From NCBI RefSeq assembly GCF_001644645.1, contig NZ_CP011390.1:62001-126000 (forward strand): DNA of 64,000 nucleotides. Direction: 5' to 3'. Source of the stretch: Flavisolibacter tropicus. GTDB lineage: Bacteria; Bacteroidota; Bacteroidia; Chitinophagales; Chitinophagaceae. The notes below the pieces were generated by a model. The model searched no databases, had not been told where the DNA came from, and saw nothing but the letters and a program-made list of their open reading frames with translations. The translations under genes were made by a program, and so were the position numbers. Positions 9,176-17,747 of the stretch are shown here, piece after piece (position 1 is the stretch's first letter; each line of letters begins with the position of its first letter).

Positions 9176-11593
9176 ATGTGTAAACGAATTCTTAGTTTCC
9201 TGTTTCTGGCTGCTATTATTGTTATTCAACCAATCAGCGCTCAGGAACGCGCAGTTTCTTGTTTAGTAAACGGATGGGTGAAAAACAAAGCTGGCAATCC
9301 AGTGGCTGGTGCAAGCATACAAGTAGTTGAAGTTTCCGATTCTTCAAAGGTGCAAACCCTTTTTTCCTTAACAGATGGAAGTTTTGAAATTAAAAACCAG
9401 TGTAACCAGGTACTCATAAAAGTTACCATGACTGGTTATGAAACCTATACTCAGCAAAGTGCATCAACGGGGAAGCCTGTAGAAATTATTCTAAAAGAAA
9501 GTTATCAAAACCTTTCAGCTGTTGAAGTAAAGGCAGGTCGCAGAAATATAGAGGTTCGCACAGATCGAATGGTGGTTAATGTAGAAGCGGCAGCTTCCAA
9601 TGCTGGAACCAATGTGTTGGAGTTGTTGGAAAAGTCGCCGGGTATTGCCATAGATCAGGATGGGGTAATTAGTATGCAAGGGAAGCAAGGTGTAATGGTT
9701 ATGATTGATGGAAAGCGGAGCCCGTTGAACGCAGCTGAATTAGCAGCACTATTAAGAAGTCTCTCTTCCGCTCAAGTTGACCAGATTGAGTTGATCACAC
9801 AGCCCTCTGCCCGGTATGATGCTACGGGTAATGCAGGTGTTATCAATATTAAGCTGAAACGATCTAAGACAGCCGCATTTAATGGGAATATGACAACTTC
9901 AATTACTCAGGGCAGATACACGCGTTTAAACCAGAGTATAGCAATAGATCAGCGAGTAGGTAAAGCAGTACTTTCTTTGGGCTATACTGGTGCCTATAAT
10001 AAAGGGTTTTATGATCTTACCATTAAAAGGAAGTTCGCAAATAGTTCAAATAATAAAACGGATTATTTTGAGCAACATACTTTAAATCCTTTCACGCAAG
10101 TTCCTCATAACCTACGTTTGAATGTTGATTATGCTTTTAATAAAAGGACTTCTCTTTCATTAAATAACACTTTGTTTTTAAGCAGCTATAAAGATGCTCC
10201 GGAAACAAATGGGGCAAGTGAAGAAGGCAATAGCAAGCATTTTGACCAATCTTCTGGCATTAATTCTATCCGGCGTACCAATTATTCAATAGGGGCTAAT
10301 TTTCGTACAATCCTTGATTCAACGGGAAGAGAGCTTTCTATTGATGGGGATTTTTTTAGTTATAACAGGAAAAATAACCAGTCATTATTGAGTGAGCAGT
10401 TAGATGAAGATGGAAATCGAACAGATGTACCTTACCATTTAAAAGGATATAATCCCTCTTTTATACAGATTGCAGCAGGGAAGATGGATTATGTTCACCC
10501 GTTTTCAAAAAGGTGGAAAGTTGAGACTGGACTAAAGTATAGTGCTGTTACTACAGAAAATACAGCCGTGTTTGTAAAGGAGATTAATGGTACATGGGAG
10601 CCAGACGAAAGGGGGCGCGATTTTGCCTATGCAGAAAAAATAAGCGCTGCCTATTTGAACCTTTCTATGAATGATAAACGTTGGAAAGTGTTAGCTGGCT
10701 TGCGAGCAGAAGCTACCGACATACAGGCACAAGCATCTGGTACAACAGATACAAGAAGTAGTCATTACTTTGATCTCTTCCCCAGTTTATCTGTTAATTA
10801 CGAGAAAGGAAAAGGGCAGGTATTAAGCCTATACTATAGCCGTCGTATTGACAGACCTGATTATCAGGATATGAACCCCTTCCAGTTTGTATTTAACCGG
10901 TATACCTATATGCAGGGTAATCCTGGACTGATGCCGCAGTATACGAATCTGATAGAAGCTTGCTATGCATTTAAGACTAACTTCAATGTAAAAGCTAGTT
11001 ATAGCTACACAAACGATGTTATTGGTAATGCCATCATTCAGAATGATGTAACAAGAATAGCCTATCAACAGAAGATAAATATGACCCAACGTACCGTATT
11101 TTCTTTGAATAGTACACTTGTAATTCCTGTAAGTAAACGCTGGTCTTCTACTATATTTGGCAATACCTTATATACCTCATTTAAAGGACGGTTCAATAAT
11201 GCTGTATTGAATAACGAGGCCTATTCGTTCAATTTCAATTTGAACAACCAATTTCGTTTTAATAAGGGCTGGTCAGCAGAATTAAGTAGCAGTTATTTCC
11301 ACAAGAATTATTACACGGCTTTATTTCTGGATAAAGGAGTGCATTTTGTGAATGCAGGCGTAGCCAAGCAGGTTTTAGGTGGAAAGGGTAGCGTACGAGT
11401 AGCTGCCAGGGATATTTTCCATACACAGTACAATCGTTTTGATATTAATTTCAATACGCTGAATGTGCATATGAAGCAACGACAGGATATGAGCAGTTTT
11501 ACCATAGCGTTTATGTACCGATTTGGAAAAACAGCTGCAAGTGCAAGAAAGAGTGGGGCTTTAGAAGAAATAAATCGGGTAGGCGCTAATTAA
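9176..11593 (+). CDS. TonB-dependent outer-membrane protein
   Basis: An 805-residue outer-membrane protein of the OMP_b-brl_3 class common in Bacteroidota. It has a signal peptide (MCKRILSFLFLAAIIVIQPISAQ), a carboxypeptidase-regulatory-like beta-sandwich (about 28-110, VNGWVKNKAGNPVAGASIQVVE), a plug-like domain (about 120-225, NVLELLEKSPGIAIDQDGVI and VMVMIDGKRSPL), then a long beta-barrel ending in MYRFGKTAASARKSGALEE. The YSRRIDRPDYQDMNPFQF segment is the family's typical barrel motif. The substrate cannot be read from sequence. It follows the LytS/LytTR pair in the same direction with about 140 bases between, so it may be a target of that system. Confidence 0.85.
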   Translation: MCKRILSFLFLAAIIVIQPISAQERAVSCLVNGWVKNKAGNPVAGASIQVVEVSDSSKVQTLFSLTDGSFEIKNQCNQVLIKVTMTGYETYTQQSASTGKPVEIILKESYQNLSAVEVKAGRRNIEVRTDRMVVNVEAAASNAGTNVLELLEKSPGIAIDQDGVISMQGKQGVMVMIDGKRSPLNAAELAALLRSLSSAQVDQIELITQPSARYDATGNAGVINIKLKRSKTAAFNGNMTTSITQGRYTRLNQSIAIDQRVGKAVLSLGYTGAYNKGFYDLTIKRKFANSSNNKTDYFEQHTLNPFTQVPHNLRLNVDYAFNKRTSLSLNNTLFLSSYKDAPETNGASEEGNSKHFDQSSGINSIRRTNYSIGANFRTILDSTGRELSIDGDFFSYNRKNNQSLLSEQLDEDGNRTDVPYHLKGYNPSFIQIAAGKMDYVHPFSKRWKVETGLKYSAVTTENTAVFVKEINGTWEPDERGRDFAYAEKISAAYLNLSMNDKRWKVLAGLRAEATDIQAQASGTTDTRSSHYFDLFPSLSVNYEKGKGQVLSLYYSRRIDRPDYQDMNPFQFVFNRYTYMQGNPGLMPQYTNLIEACYAFKTNFNVKASYSYTNDVIGNAIIQNDVTRIAYQQKINMTQRTVFSLNSTLVIPVSKRWSSTIFGNTLYTSFKGRFNNAVLNNEAYSFNFNLNNQFRFNKGWSAELSSSYFHKNYYTALFLDKGVHFVNAGVAKQVLGGKGSVRVAARDIFHTQYNRFDINFNTLNVHMKQRQDMSSFTIAFMYRFGKTAASARKSGALEEINRVGAN

Positions 11594-11637
11594 CTTTTGT
11601 TTGATTATTAATGTTAATTAAACATAGCTAGATCGTT

Positions 11638-11667
11638 AAAGCCTTGTAAAGACAGGGCTTTTTTATG
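11638..11667 (+). terminator. Rho-independent terminator
   Basis: The stem AAGCCTTG/CAGGGCTT (one G-T wobble) around loop TAAAGA is followed by a T-rich run. It lies 45 bases past the TonB-type gene. Confidence 0.75.
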
Positions 11668-11796
11668 TGTTTCACTTTAATACTGCAAAAGCTTTTGAAT
11701 ATTCTTTAACAACCGGTAGGCAAACTTTTCTTTCCATGGCTGGTCTGATATATAGATTACCGAATAAACGGGGTCTGTAAACTAAAAAGAAATACT

Positions 11797-12420
11797 ATGA
11801 AAAGACTTCTACCCATTTTAAGTATAGCAGTAGGATTAGCAGCTTGTAACGCGAATGCTGATAAAATAGCAGAAGCTAACCCTTCGGCTAATGTGCAGCA
11901 AGCGCCAACCAATACATTGGATACTACTGGATTTGCGGCGTTTCAAAACATGAAAGCTTTAAACGAGCTAGCGGCAGTGGAACAACCGGTTCAGGAGATC
12001 CAAATGGCGGCCACACCTGTTAAAAAAGCAGCGGTAGCTCATGTAAGAAAACCTGCTAAAAGTGTAGCTAGTGCTCCTAAGCCGGAATCTCCTTTACCTG
12101 CACCTACCCCTAGTGATAACACTAGTTCAAGTGGTGCACCTGGCTCTACCGTAGCTACAGGTAATGGCGACGGTGCAGAGAGTGCTGGAGCAGGAGATAT
12201 AGCAAAAACGGAAGAAAAGAAAGGCTGGAGTAAAACGGCTAAAGGGGCTGTAATAGGTGGTGTGACAGGTGCGGCGGCTGGTGCCATTCTAAATAAAAAG
12301 AATCGTGCGGTAGGTGCTGTGATCGGTGGTGTTATTGGAGCTGGCGGTGGCGCAGTAATTGGACGTCAAATGGATAAAAAAGACGGCCGTTTCTTAACCA
12401 CAGGTACTTATGTTAACTAA
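11797..12420 (+). CDS. Glycine-zipper lipoprotein
   Basis: A 207-residue lipoprotein. The signal peptide ends in a lipobox (AVGLAAC, modified Cys at residue 17). The middle (about 30-130) is low-complexity, rich in Ala, Pro, Ser and Lys, and likely a disordered linker crossing the periplasm. The C-terminal part is a glycine zipper: AKGAVIGGVTGAAAGAIL, then AVGAVIGGVIGAGGGAVIG and the charged end RQMDKKDGR. This matches YMGG/Gly-zipper proteins that insert in or associate with the envelope, some linked to envelope stress. It is monocistronic, with its own terminator 40 bases downstream. The exact role is unknown. Confidence 0.8.
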   Translation: MKRLLPILSIAVGLAACNANADKIAEANPSANVQQAPTNTLDTTGFAAFQNMKALNELAAVEQPVQEIQMAATPVKKAAVAHVRKPAKSVASAPKPESPLPAPTPSDNTSSSGAPGSTVATGNGDGAESAGAGDIAKTEEKKGWSKTAKGAVIGGVTGAAAGAILNKKNRAVGAVIGGVIGAGGGAVIGRQMDKKDGRFLTTGTYVN

Positions 12421-12460
12421 ATAGCTGAACAATAGCGTAATAAGAAATGTATTTATAGGT

Positions 12461-12490
12461 AAAGCCATCGGATCGCCCGATGGCTTTTTT
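12461..12490 (+). terminator. Rho-independent terminator
   Basis: A perfect 11-bp stem, AAAGCCATCGG/CCGATGGCTTT, with a 5-base loop runs into a T tract. It ends the glycine-zipper lipoprotein transcript. Confidence 0.9.
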
Positions 12491-12612
12491 ATTCAAATGC
12501 AATATATTCATCTATTTTTTAATGCTCTGGTTTGTATTGTCTTTATTGTTTTTGTTCTAAGTTCATGATTTGTAGCGGAATAAAGCTTTATACCAGCAGA
12601 GGTTAATTACTT

Positions 12613-15600
12613 TTGTTACTTAATAAAACTGCTTTGCGAAACATTTATCTGGCGCTATTATTATTCATTGCTGTTCCATTAACACTACTTGGGCAGCAGG
12701 CCAGGCAATATTCATTTAAGCATTTTTCCACTTTAAATGGGCTGGTTTCCAACTCTGCTAATGCTATCGTACAGGATAGAGAAGGGTATATTTGGATAGC
12801 TACTACCCATGGTTTGCAGCGATATGATGGAAATACGTTTTTAACGTTTAAGTCTACTGAGGGTAACACTTCCGCTATTCCATCAACTAACATTGTTTCG
12901 TTATTTACTGATCAAAAGAATCGCTTGTGGTTAGAAGGGGAGGATCATACCATTGGCGTATTTGATACTAAAAAGTTTGTATTTAGGAAAGCTGAGCTGC
13001 CTAAGAATGTGGTCCCTAATTCCTATCAACAGTTTGTAGAGTTGCCCAAAGGAGAGTTGTTATTGCTGGCAAATAGTGGGGATGTATTTCTTTATTCTGA
13101 AACCAGTAACCAATTTTCATTGGCAAATAATAAGTTGCCGATGCCTAAGGGATGGAAGTTTAGCCATGTAACATGGGATGCTTCAATCAGGAAGTTCTGG
13201 ATCAGTGCCGATTCAGGTATTGTGCAGTTAGATCCAGCAACGATGCGATTAAATTACAGGGGGCATAATTATGATAATGACCCAGTAATAAATAGTCTCA
13301 GTGATGCCAGGGGCCTAACTGATCTGACAATTGATCCCGCAGGACGAATTTTAGGCATTATTCAAGAAAAGTCCTCCATTGCACCTCGCTTTTTTTATTA
13401 CAATCCCCAATCTAGGCAGTTTTCTGTTTCATCATTAGCCGATCATATTGGCGTTTGGCACATACACACTGATGGCTTTTTATTGCAACGAAGTGGGCGT
13501 ATCTGGTTATATGGAATGCCATTTTTGGCGGAGTGGGATAATAAAAGCAACTTTTTCAGACCTGTAGTGAAAGGTGCAGAAAGTCAGCAAAATGGATACT
13601 TCAACAGGATAGCACAAGCTTTTGAAGATCGAGAAAACAATATTTGGGTAGCTACTGATAATGGGGTACTACTTTTTAATCCAGACGCCCAGGTTTTTTC
13701 AAACTATGATTTGATTCGTCCTGGCGAGCCAGCTAGTTATGATCTGGTACAAGCTATTGCAGAAACAGTAGATGATAGAATTTTTGTTGGTACCTGGCGG
13801 GGCGGGATATACAGTTATGACAAAAACTTAAATCCTATTGCTTTGCCCCCGGTATTAAAAGCCAGGGGCCGATCATTGTCCGTAGCCGATATGCAGGAGC
13901 AAGTGCTAACAGGTGATTTGTGGATTACACAAGAAGAAGGGCGGATTGATGTATTTCACCCAAAAACAAACACAGTTACTACCGTACAAGATTCTGTATT
14001 TAATAAGTCAACTATTCGCCAAATAACGGAAGATACCTCTGGGAATATGTGGTTTGGTACGCAAGCCGGGCGTTTAATTAAATGGGATTATAAGAGCGCA
14101 GGTGGCAATCAGCAAAAAGGGTATCGTATAGTATTGGAAAATTTGGGTATCATACGTAAAGTTCACTATGACTATCAGGGTTATATATGGGTAGGGACTG
14201 CACAAAATGGATTATTTAAAGTAAGTACACGTACCAATAAGATTGTAAAGAAGTTTACTACGGATGGACCAGCCGACGAACGTCTTTTTATCAATTCTGT
14301 AAAAGATATTACTTACTATAATGACACCACATTATTGGTGGCTGCTGGTTGTTTAAATATCATAAATAAGAGAACCAATAAGATAACATTCATAGGAACT
14401 AAAGAGGGGTTGCCTTCCAATACAGTGGAATCTGTCCAAAAAGACAGAAATAAAATTGTGTGGATGGGGATGACAAATGGTATCAGCCGACTAAATCTTG
14501 AAAAGCGTATTATCAGCTTCTATGATAGGAGAGACGGCATTAATTATGATAAATTCATTCAAACGGGTGTACGTCAATTATCAGGCGGTCGAATCTTCTT
14601 TTTTACCGATCACAATTTCATGGTATTTGATCCAACTAAAGTGTCTCCAAAAGTACAGCCTCCAAAGCCTTTTATTACCTCTATAAAGATCGCTGGTTAT
14701 CCATTATCGGTAGACTCATTACTGAGTGCAAAGCGCGTGGTATTGAGATATAACAATACCTCTATTAGTATAGACTTCAGTGCTATGAGTTTCTTGACCC
14801 AGCAAAAACTTCATTACTACTATAAGTTGGAAAACTTAGATAAAGAGTGGATTCATACCGATAGGCCTATAACTGCATTTTATAATTATCTGCCACCTGG
14901 GCAATATACTTTCTATGTAAAAACTGAAACCATTGATGGTGTATCCAATGAGAATATAGCGCAGTTTACAATTGTAGTCAGAGCGCCATTTTGGCTCAGT
15001 TGGTGGTTTTATGGGTTGATTGCTTTAACCTTTATTGGTGTATGGTTATTGGTAGATAGGGAGCGTACCAACAAGCGTAGATCTTTATTGCAGGTTCGCA
15101 ATGAGATTGCTTCTAATTTGCATAATGATATCAGTATTACATTGAGCGATATCAATATCCTCAGTGAGATGGCCAAGATCAAGGCTGATAAGAATGTAGA
15201 GCAGTCAAAAGAGTTTATTGATCAGATCAATGAAAAAAGCAGGTATACCATAGCTGCTATGGATGATATGTTGTGGAGTATTGACCCGGCCAATGACTCA
15301 ATGGCAAATACACTTCAGCGCATTAAAAAGATAACTAGTGAGCTTCAAGAGTTATCTGGAGTTGCTATTGATTTGATTATTGATAACAAGTTGGATGCTC
15401 TGGAGTTGGAAATGAAGTTAAGGCACGACATTTTCTTCTTGTATAAAGATGCTTTGCTTTTCCTATCTGGAAATGGAAGTGTTAAACAAGTATTTGTAAA
15501 TATGAAAATGAGTGGTACTAACAATTCCCTTCTTCTTGAAATTCTATTTGATCGTCCTGCCAATCTGCGCGACTTTGATTTACAATTGAAACGGGGAATA

Positions 15601-15690
15601 GAAAAGCGGTTACGATCTTTACCAGCCACTATGGACTATATTGCTGAAAGCAGGCATGTTTCATTGGCATTTACAATTCGTTTAAAATAA
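12613..15690 (+). CDS. Beta-propeller sensor with degenerate kinase domain
   Basis: A 1025-residue sensor of the periplasmic two-component-regulator-propeller class. A signal peptide (about 1-29) precedes many Reg_prop blades (DREGYIWIATTHGLQRYDG, DRENNIWVATDNGVLLFNP, DYQGYIWVGTAQNGLFKVS), a Y_Y_Y domain (about 690-790, YYKLENLDKEWIHTDRP), one membrane helix (FWLSWWFYGLIALTFIGVWLLV) and a HisKA_3-like helix with the phosphoacceptor context RNEIASNLHNDISITLS. The ATPase region that follows lacks the N-box asparagine, DxGxG and G2 box: LRHDIFFLYKDALLFLS and EILFDRPANLRDFDLQ stand where they should be. It is probably catalytically dead. The start is a TTG; no ATG fits. No response regulator is adjacent. 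Confidence 0.85.
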   Translation: MLLNKTALRNIYLALLLFIAVPLTLLGQQARQYSFKHFSTLNGLVSNSANAIVQDREGYIWIATTHGLQRYDGNTFLTFKSTEGNTSAIPSTNIVSLFTDQKNRLWLEGEDHTIGVFDTKKFVFRKAELPKNVVPNSYQQFVELPKGELLLLANSGDVFLYSETSNQFSLANNKLPMPKGWKFSHVTWDASIRKFWISADSGIVQLDPATMRLNYRGHNYDNDPVINSLSDARGLTDLTIDPAGRILGIIQEKSSIAPRFFYYNPQSRQFSVSSLADHIGVWHIHTDGFLLQRSGRIWLYGMPFLAEWDNKSNFFRPVVKGAESQQNGYFNRIAQAFEDRENNIWVATDNGVLLFNPDAQVFSNYDLIRPGEPASYDLVQAIAETVDDRIFVGTWRGGIYSYDKNLNPIALPPVLKARGRSLSVADMQEQVLTGDLWITQEEGRIDVFHPKTNTVTTVQDSVFNKSTIRQITEDTSGNMWFGTQAGRLIKWDYKSAGGNQQKGYRIVLENLGIIRKVHYDYQGYIWVGTAQNGLFKVSTRTNKIVKKFTTDGPADERLFINSVKDITYYNDTTLLVAAGCLNIINKRTNKITFIGTKEGLPSNTVESVQKDRNKIVWMGMTNGISRLNLEKRIISFYDRRDGINYDKFIQTGVRQLSGGRIFFFTDHNFMVFDPTKVSPKVQPPKPFITSIKIAGYPLSVDSLLSAKRVVLRYNNTSISIDFSAMSFLTQQKLHYYYKLENLDKEWIHTDRPITAFYNYLPPGQYTFYVKTETIDGVSNENIAQFTIVVRAPFWLSWWFYGLIALTFIGVWLLVDRERTNKRRSLLQVRNEIASNLHNDISITLSDINILSEMAKIKADKNVEQSKEFIDQINEKSRYTIAAMDDMLWSIDPANDSMANTLQRIKKITSELQELSGVAIDLIIDNKLDALELEMKLRHDIFFLYKDALLFLSGNGSVKQVFVNMKMSGTNNSLLLEILFDRPANLRDFDLQLKRGIEKRLRSLPATMDYIAESRHVSLAFTIRLK

Positions 15691-15713
15691 GATTTTAGTT
15701 TTTGTTTGATAGT

Positions 15714-16685
15714 ATGAGTTTGTTGCGTGTATCAAGAATATCCAAGAGTGCGGAAAGTCGGTTCCTAATGAACGACATTAGCTTTACGCAAAAAGTAGGT
15801 CAGAAAATTGCCATTGCCGGTGAAACAGGCTCTGGCAAAAGCACCTTACTTAAGGCAATTGCTGGTTTGGCGCAGCCTGATACCGGAGAGATTTTATTTG
15901 AGGAACAAAGGGTTTTAGGTCCAGACGAAAGATTGATACCGGGACATAAGTATATAGCGTATTTGTCACAGCAATTCGAATTGCCGCGGTTTTATACAGT
16001 GGAAAATATCTTAAACTACGAAAATCGACTGTCCCCTGAAGAGGCTGATTCAATTTACGAAGTATGCCAGATTACCCATCTTCTAAGTAGAGATACAGAA
16101 CAGCTTTCAGGTGGAGAAAGGCAGCGCATTGGCTTAGCGAGGGCTCTGATCAAATCTCCAAAGTTGTTATTGCTCGATGAGCCCTTCTCAAATATGGATA
16201 TGATCCATAAAGCTGTATTAAAAGAAGTCATTCAGGATGTACATGATCGCTTGAATGTTACTTGTATTCTAGTTTCACATGATCCATTAGACACTATTTC
16301 TTGGGCAGACACACTACTGGTGATGCAAGAGGGCAGAATTATACAAGAAGGAAGCCCACAACAAATTTATAAGCAGCCTATTAGCGAATATGCCGGTGCA
16401 CTGCTTGGAAATTATAATATCATTCACCCTTCAGAACTATTTGCAAGCCTACCAGGAATTGCGTTAAAGGGCAAGAGTTTATTTATACGGCCCGAAAGTT
16501 TTAAAGTAGTAGAAAAGGGCGCAATGAAAGGTGTCGTTAGCGCAGTTCGATTCTTTGGGAGCTACTATGAAATAGATGTTCGTTTAGAACAAATAATGAT
16601 TACCGTAAGGGCGATTGCTTGTGCTGTAGGTAAAGACGATCCGATTTCACTTTCTCTTTCTCAGGAAGACGTTTGGTATATTTAG
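15714..16685 (+). CDS. ABC transporter ATP-binding protein, orphan
   Basis: A 323-residue importer-type ATPase of the PotA/MalK/FbpC group. Walker A is GETGSGKSTLLKAIAG, the Q-loop AYLSQQFELPRFYTVEN, the signature LSGGERQRIGLARAL, Walker B LLLLDEPFSNMD, and the H-loop ILVSHD. A TOBE-like C-terminal domain (about 240-323) starts at SLFIRPESFKVVEKG and resembles those that bind ligand or regulate transport. No permease or binding protein is near, so its partner must be encoded elsewhere. The ATG at 15714 lies 24 bases after the sensor gene stop, so the two are probably cotranscribed, which is an odd pairing. The substrate is unknown. Confidence 0.87.
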   Translation: MSLLRVSRISKSAESRFLMNDISFTQKVGQKIAIAGETGSGKSTLLKAIAGLAQPDTGEILFEEQRVLGPDERLIPGHKYIAYLSQQFELPRFYTVENILNYENRLSPEEADSIYEVCQITHLLSRDTEQLSGGERQRIGLARALIKSPKLLLLDEPFSNMDMIHKAVLKEVIQDVHDRLNVTCILVSHDPLDTISWADTLLVMQEGRIIQEGSPQQIYKQPISEYAGALLGNYNIIHPSELFASLPGIALKGKSLFIRPESFKVVEKGAMKGVVSAVRFFGSYYEIDVRLEQIMITVRAIACAVGKDDPISLSLSQEDVWYI

Positions 16686-16727
16686 AAATGCTTCATTAGC
16701 TACAGGAGTGACTTTAATTTAAATAGT

Positions 16728-16782
16728 AAAAAAGCTTTTGCCAGAAGAATCCTTATATGTTCTTCATGGCAAAAGCTTTTTT
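16728..16782. terminator. Long perfect hairpin, bidirectional terminator
   Basis: Two exact 16-base arms (AAAAAAGCTTTTGCCA and its complement) enclose a second pairing, GAAGAA/TTCTTC. Both strands end in a T run, so it can stop the ABC ATPase transcript on one strand and the short minus-strand frame at 16837-16938 on the other. Confidence 0.85.
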
Positions 16783-16836
16783 AAAACTTGCTTTCACTTT
16801 AAAGTAGTGGGTACGGGTGAATAAATTGAATTTGCA

Positions 16837-16938
16837 TTAAATGATTTTGTCAAAAAACATGATCAGAATAAATACCAACATGCAGTAGCCAAGCATAAGC
16901 AAGCCCGCAACAAATAATTTCATTAAGCTCTTAGCCAT
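16837..16938 (-). CDS. Possible 33-residue membrane peptide
   Basis: A short frame on the minus strand reads MAKSLMKLFVAGLLMLGYCM then LVFILIMFFDKII. It has a basic N-terminus (two Lys), about 22 hydrophobic residues forming one membrane helix, and a charged end (DK). It terminates about 55 bases before the bidirectional hairpin at 16728-16782, which would serve as its terminator. I do not recognise a family. Composition and layout resemble genuine single-span micropeptides, but a frame of this size can occur by chance, so this is a candidate only. Confidence 0.42.
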   Translation of the reverse strand: MAKSLMKLFVAGLLMLGYCMLVFILIMFFDKII

Positions 16939-17453
16939 TTTAATCGTTTTAAAGGGTTAAATAAAAGAACGGTCATTGGTTGGTTCCCTTTAAGACATTG
17001 GTAAACATCGTTGAACATTACGCTTGTTAGAGTTTTATTCTAAGCGCATAATTCAAGCTATGAGGCATTAAGTGTTTTATAGGAATTGGGTACGGTTAGA
17101 CAGTATGGTTAGAGTTGTATGGGGTGATTTCTATTGCTAAGTAAAAGAAATATTTTTTAAAAACCAACCTATTTACGATTCGAATATTAATTGTTGTTAA
17201 TAAAATGTGATGTTAATACTTTCTATTTATTCCATAAATTATCTATTTACTACTAAGTGTTTTTTTCTTTTATAATTATAAACCTTTTGTCTATCTATAA
17301 TTTTGTTTGAATTATTTCCTTTCAAATCTTTTTACTAAAATTTTTTCTTCTTCTTAAATCAGCTGAGAGGCTTTGCCACGTTGATTGTTAATTGGTTATA
17401 AACAATTATCAAAATAGCTATATATGATCGTGAAAAAATGTTAGGGTAAGTAC
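16939..17453. other. AT-rich intergenic DNA
   Basis: About 500 bases of very AT-rich sequence (especially 17140-17420, with many A and T runs) between the small peptide frame and the promoter of the T9SS gene. I see no open frame of coding character and no RNA gene. The composition suits a curved or nucleoid-protein-bound upstream region, but that is inference. Confidence 0.4.
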
Positions 17454-17484
17454 TTGCAATAATTAAAAACCCCTATTATGTTTG
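17454..17484 (+). promoter_or_regulatory. Bacteroidota-type promoter
   Basis: TTG at 17454-17456 and TATGTTTG (TAnnTTTG) at 17477-17484 are separated by 20 bases, matching the -33/-7 elements of the main Bacteroidota sigma factor. It would give a 5' leader of about 255 bases before the T9SS protein gene. Confidence 0.45.
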
Positions 17485-17731
17485 TAGTGTTAGTAAGTCA
17501 TAATTAACTGCAATTCCTTTGAAATTCTAATAAATAATACCGTACCTGATATAAGTTCCCCTCTCTTGACTTCCCTGTCTTTTACGGCATTATCTGTAAT
17601 ATCCACTTTTATCTGCTGAGAATCGTACTGTCTGGTTAAGGCAATCGTTAACCTAGGCACTATCCAACCCATGTTATAACCATCTAACTGCATCCAACTA
17701 TTCTTTGAGACACACGTACTAATCCGTCTTT

Positions 17732-17746
17732 ATTCAAACCCTAAGA
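17732..17746 (+). promoter_or_regulatory. Shared pre-start leader, copy 1
   Basis: ATTCAAACCCTAAGA ends one base before the ATG at 17748. The same 15 bases occur directly before the ATG at 19295. It lies where a ribosome-binding region would be, without a Shine-Dalgarno core. Confidence 0.5.
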
Positions 17747-17747
17747 A

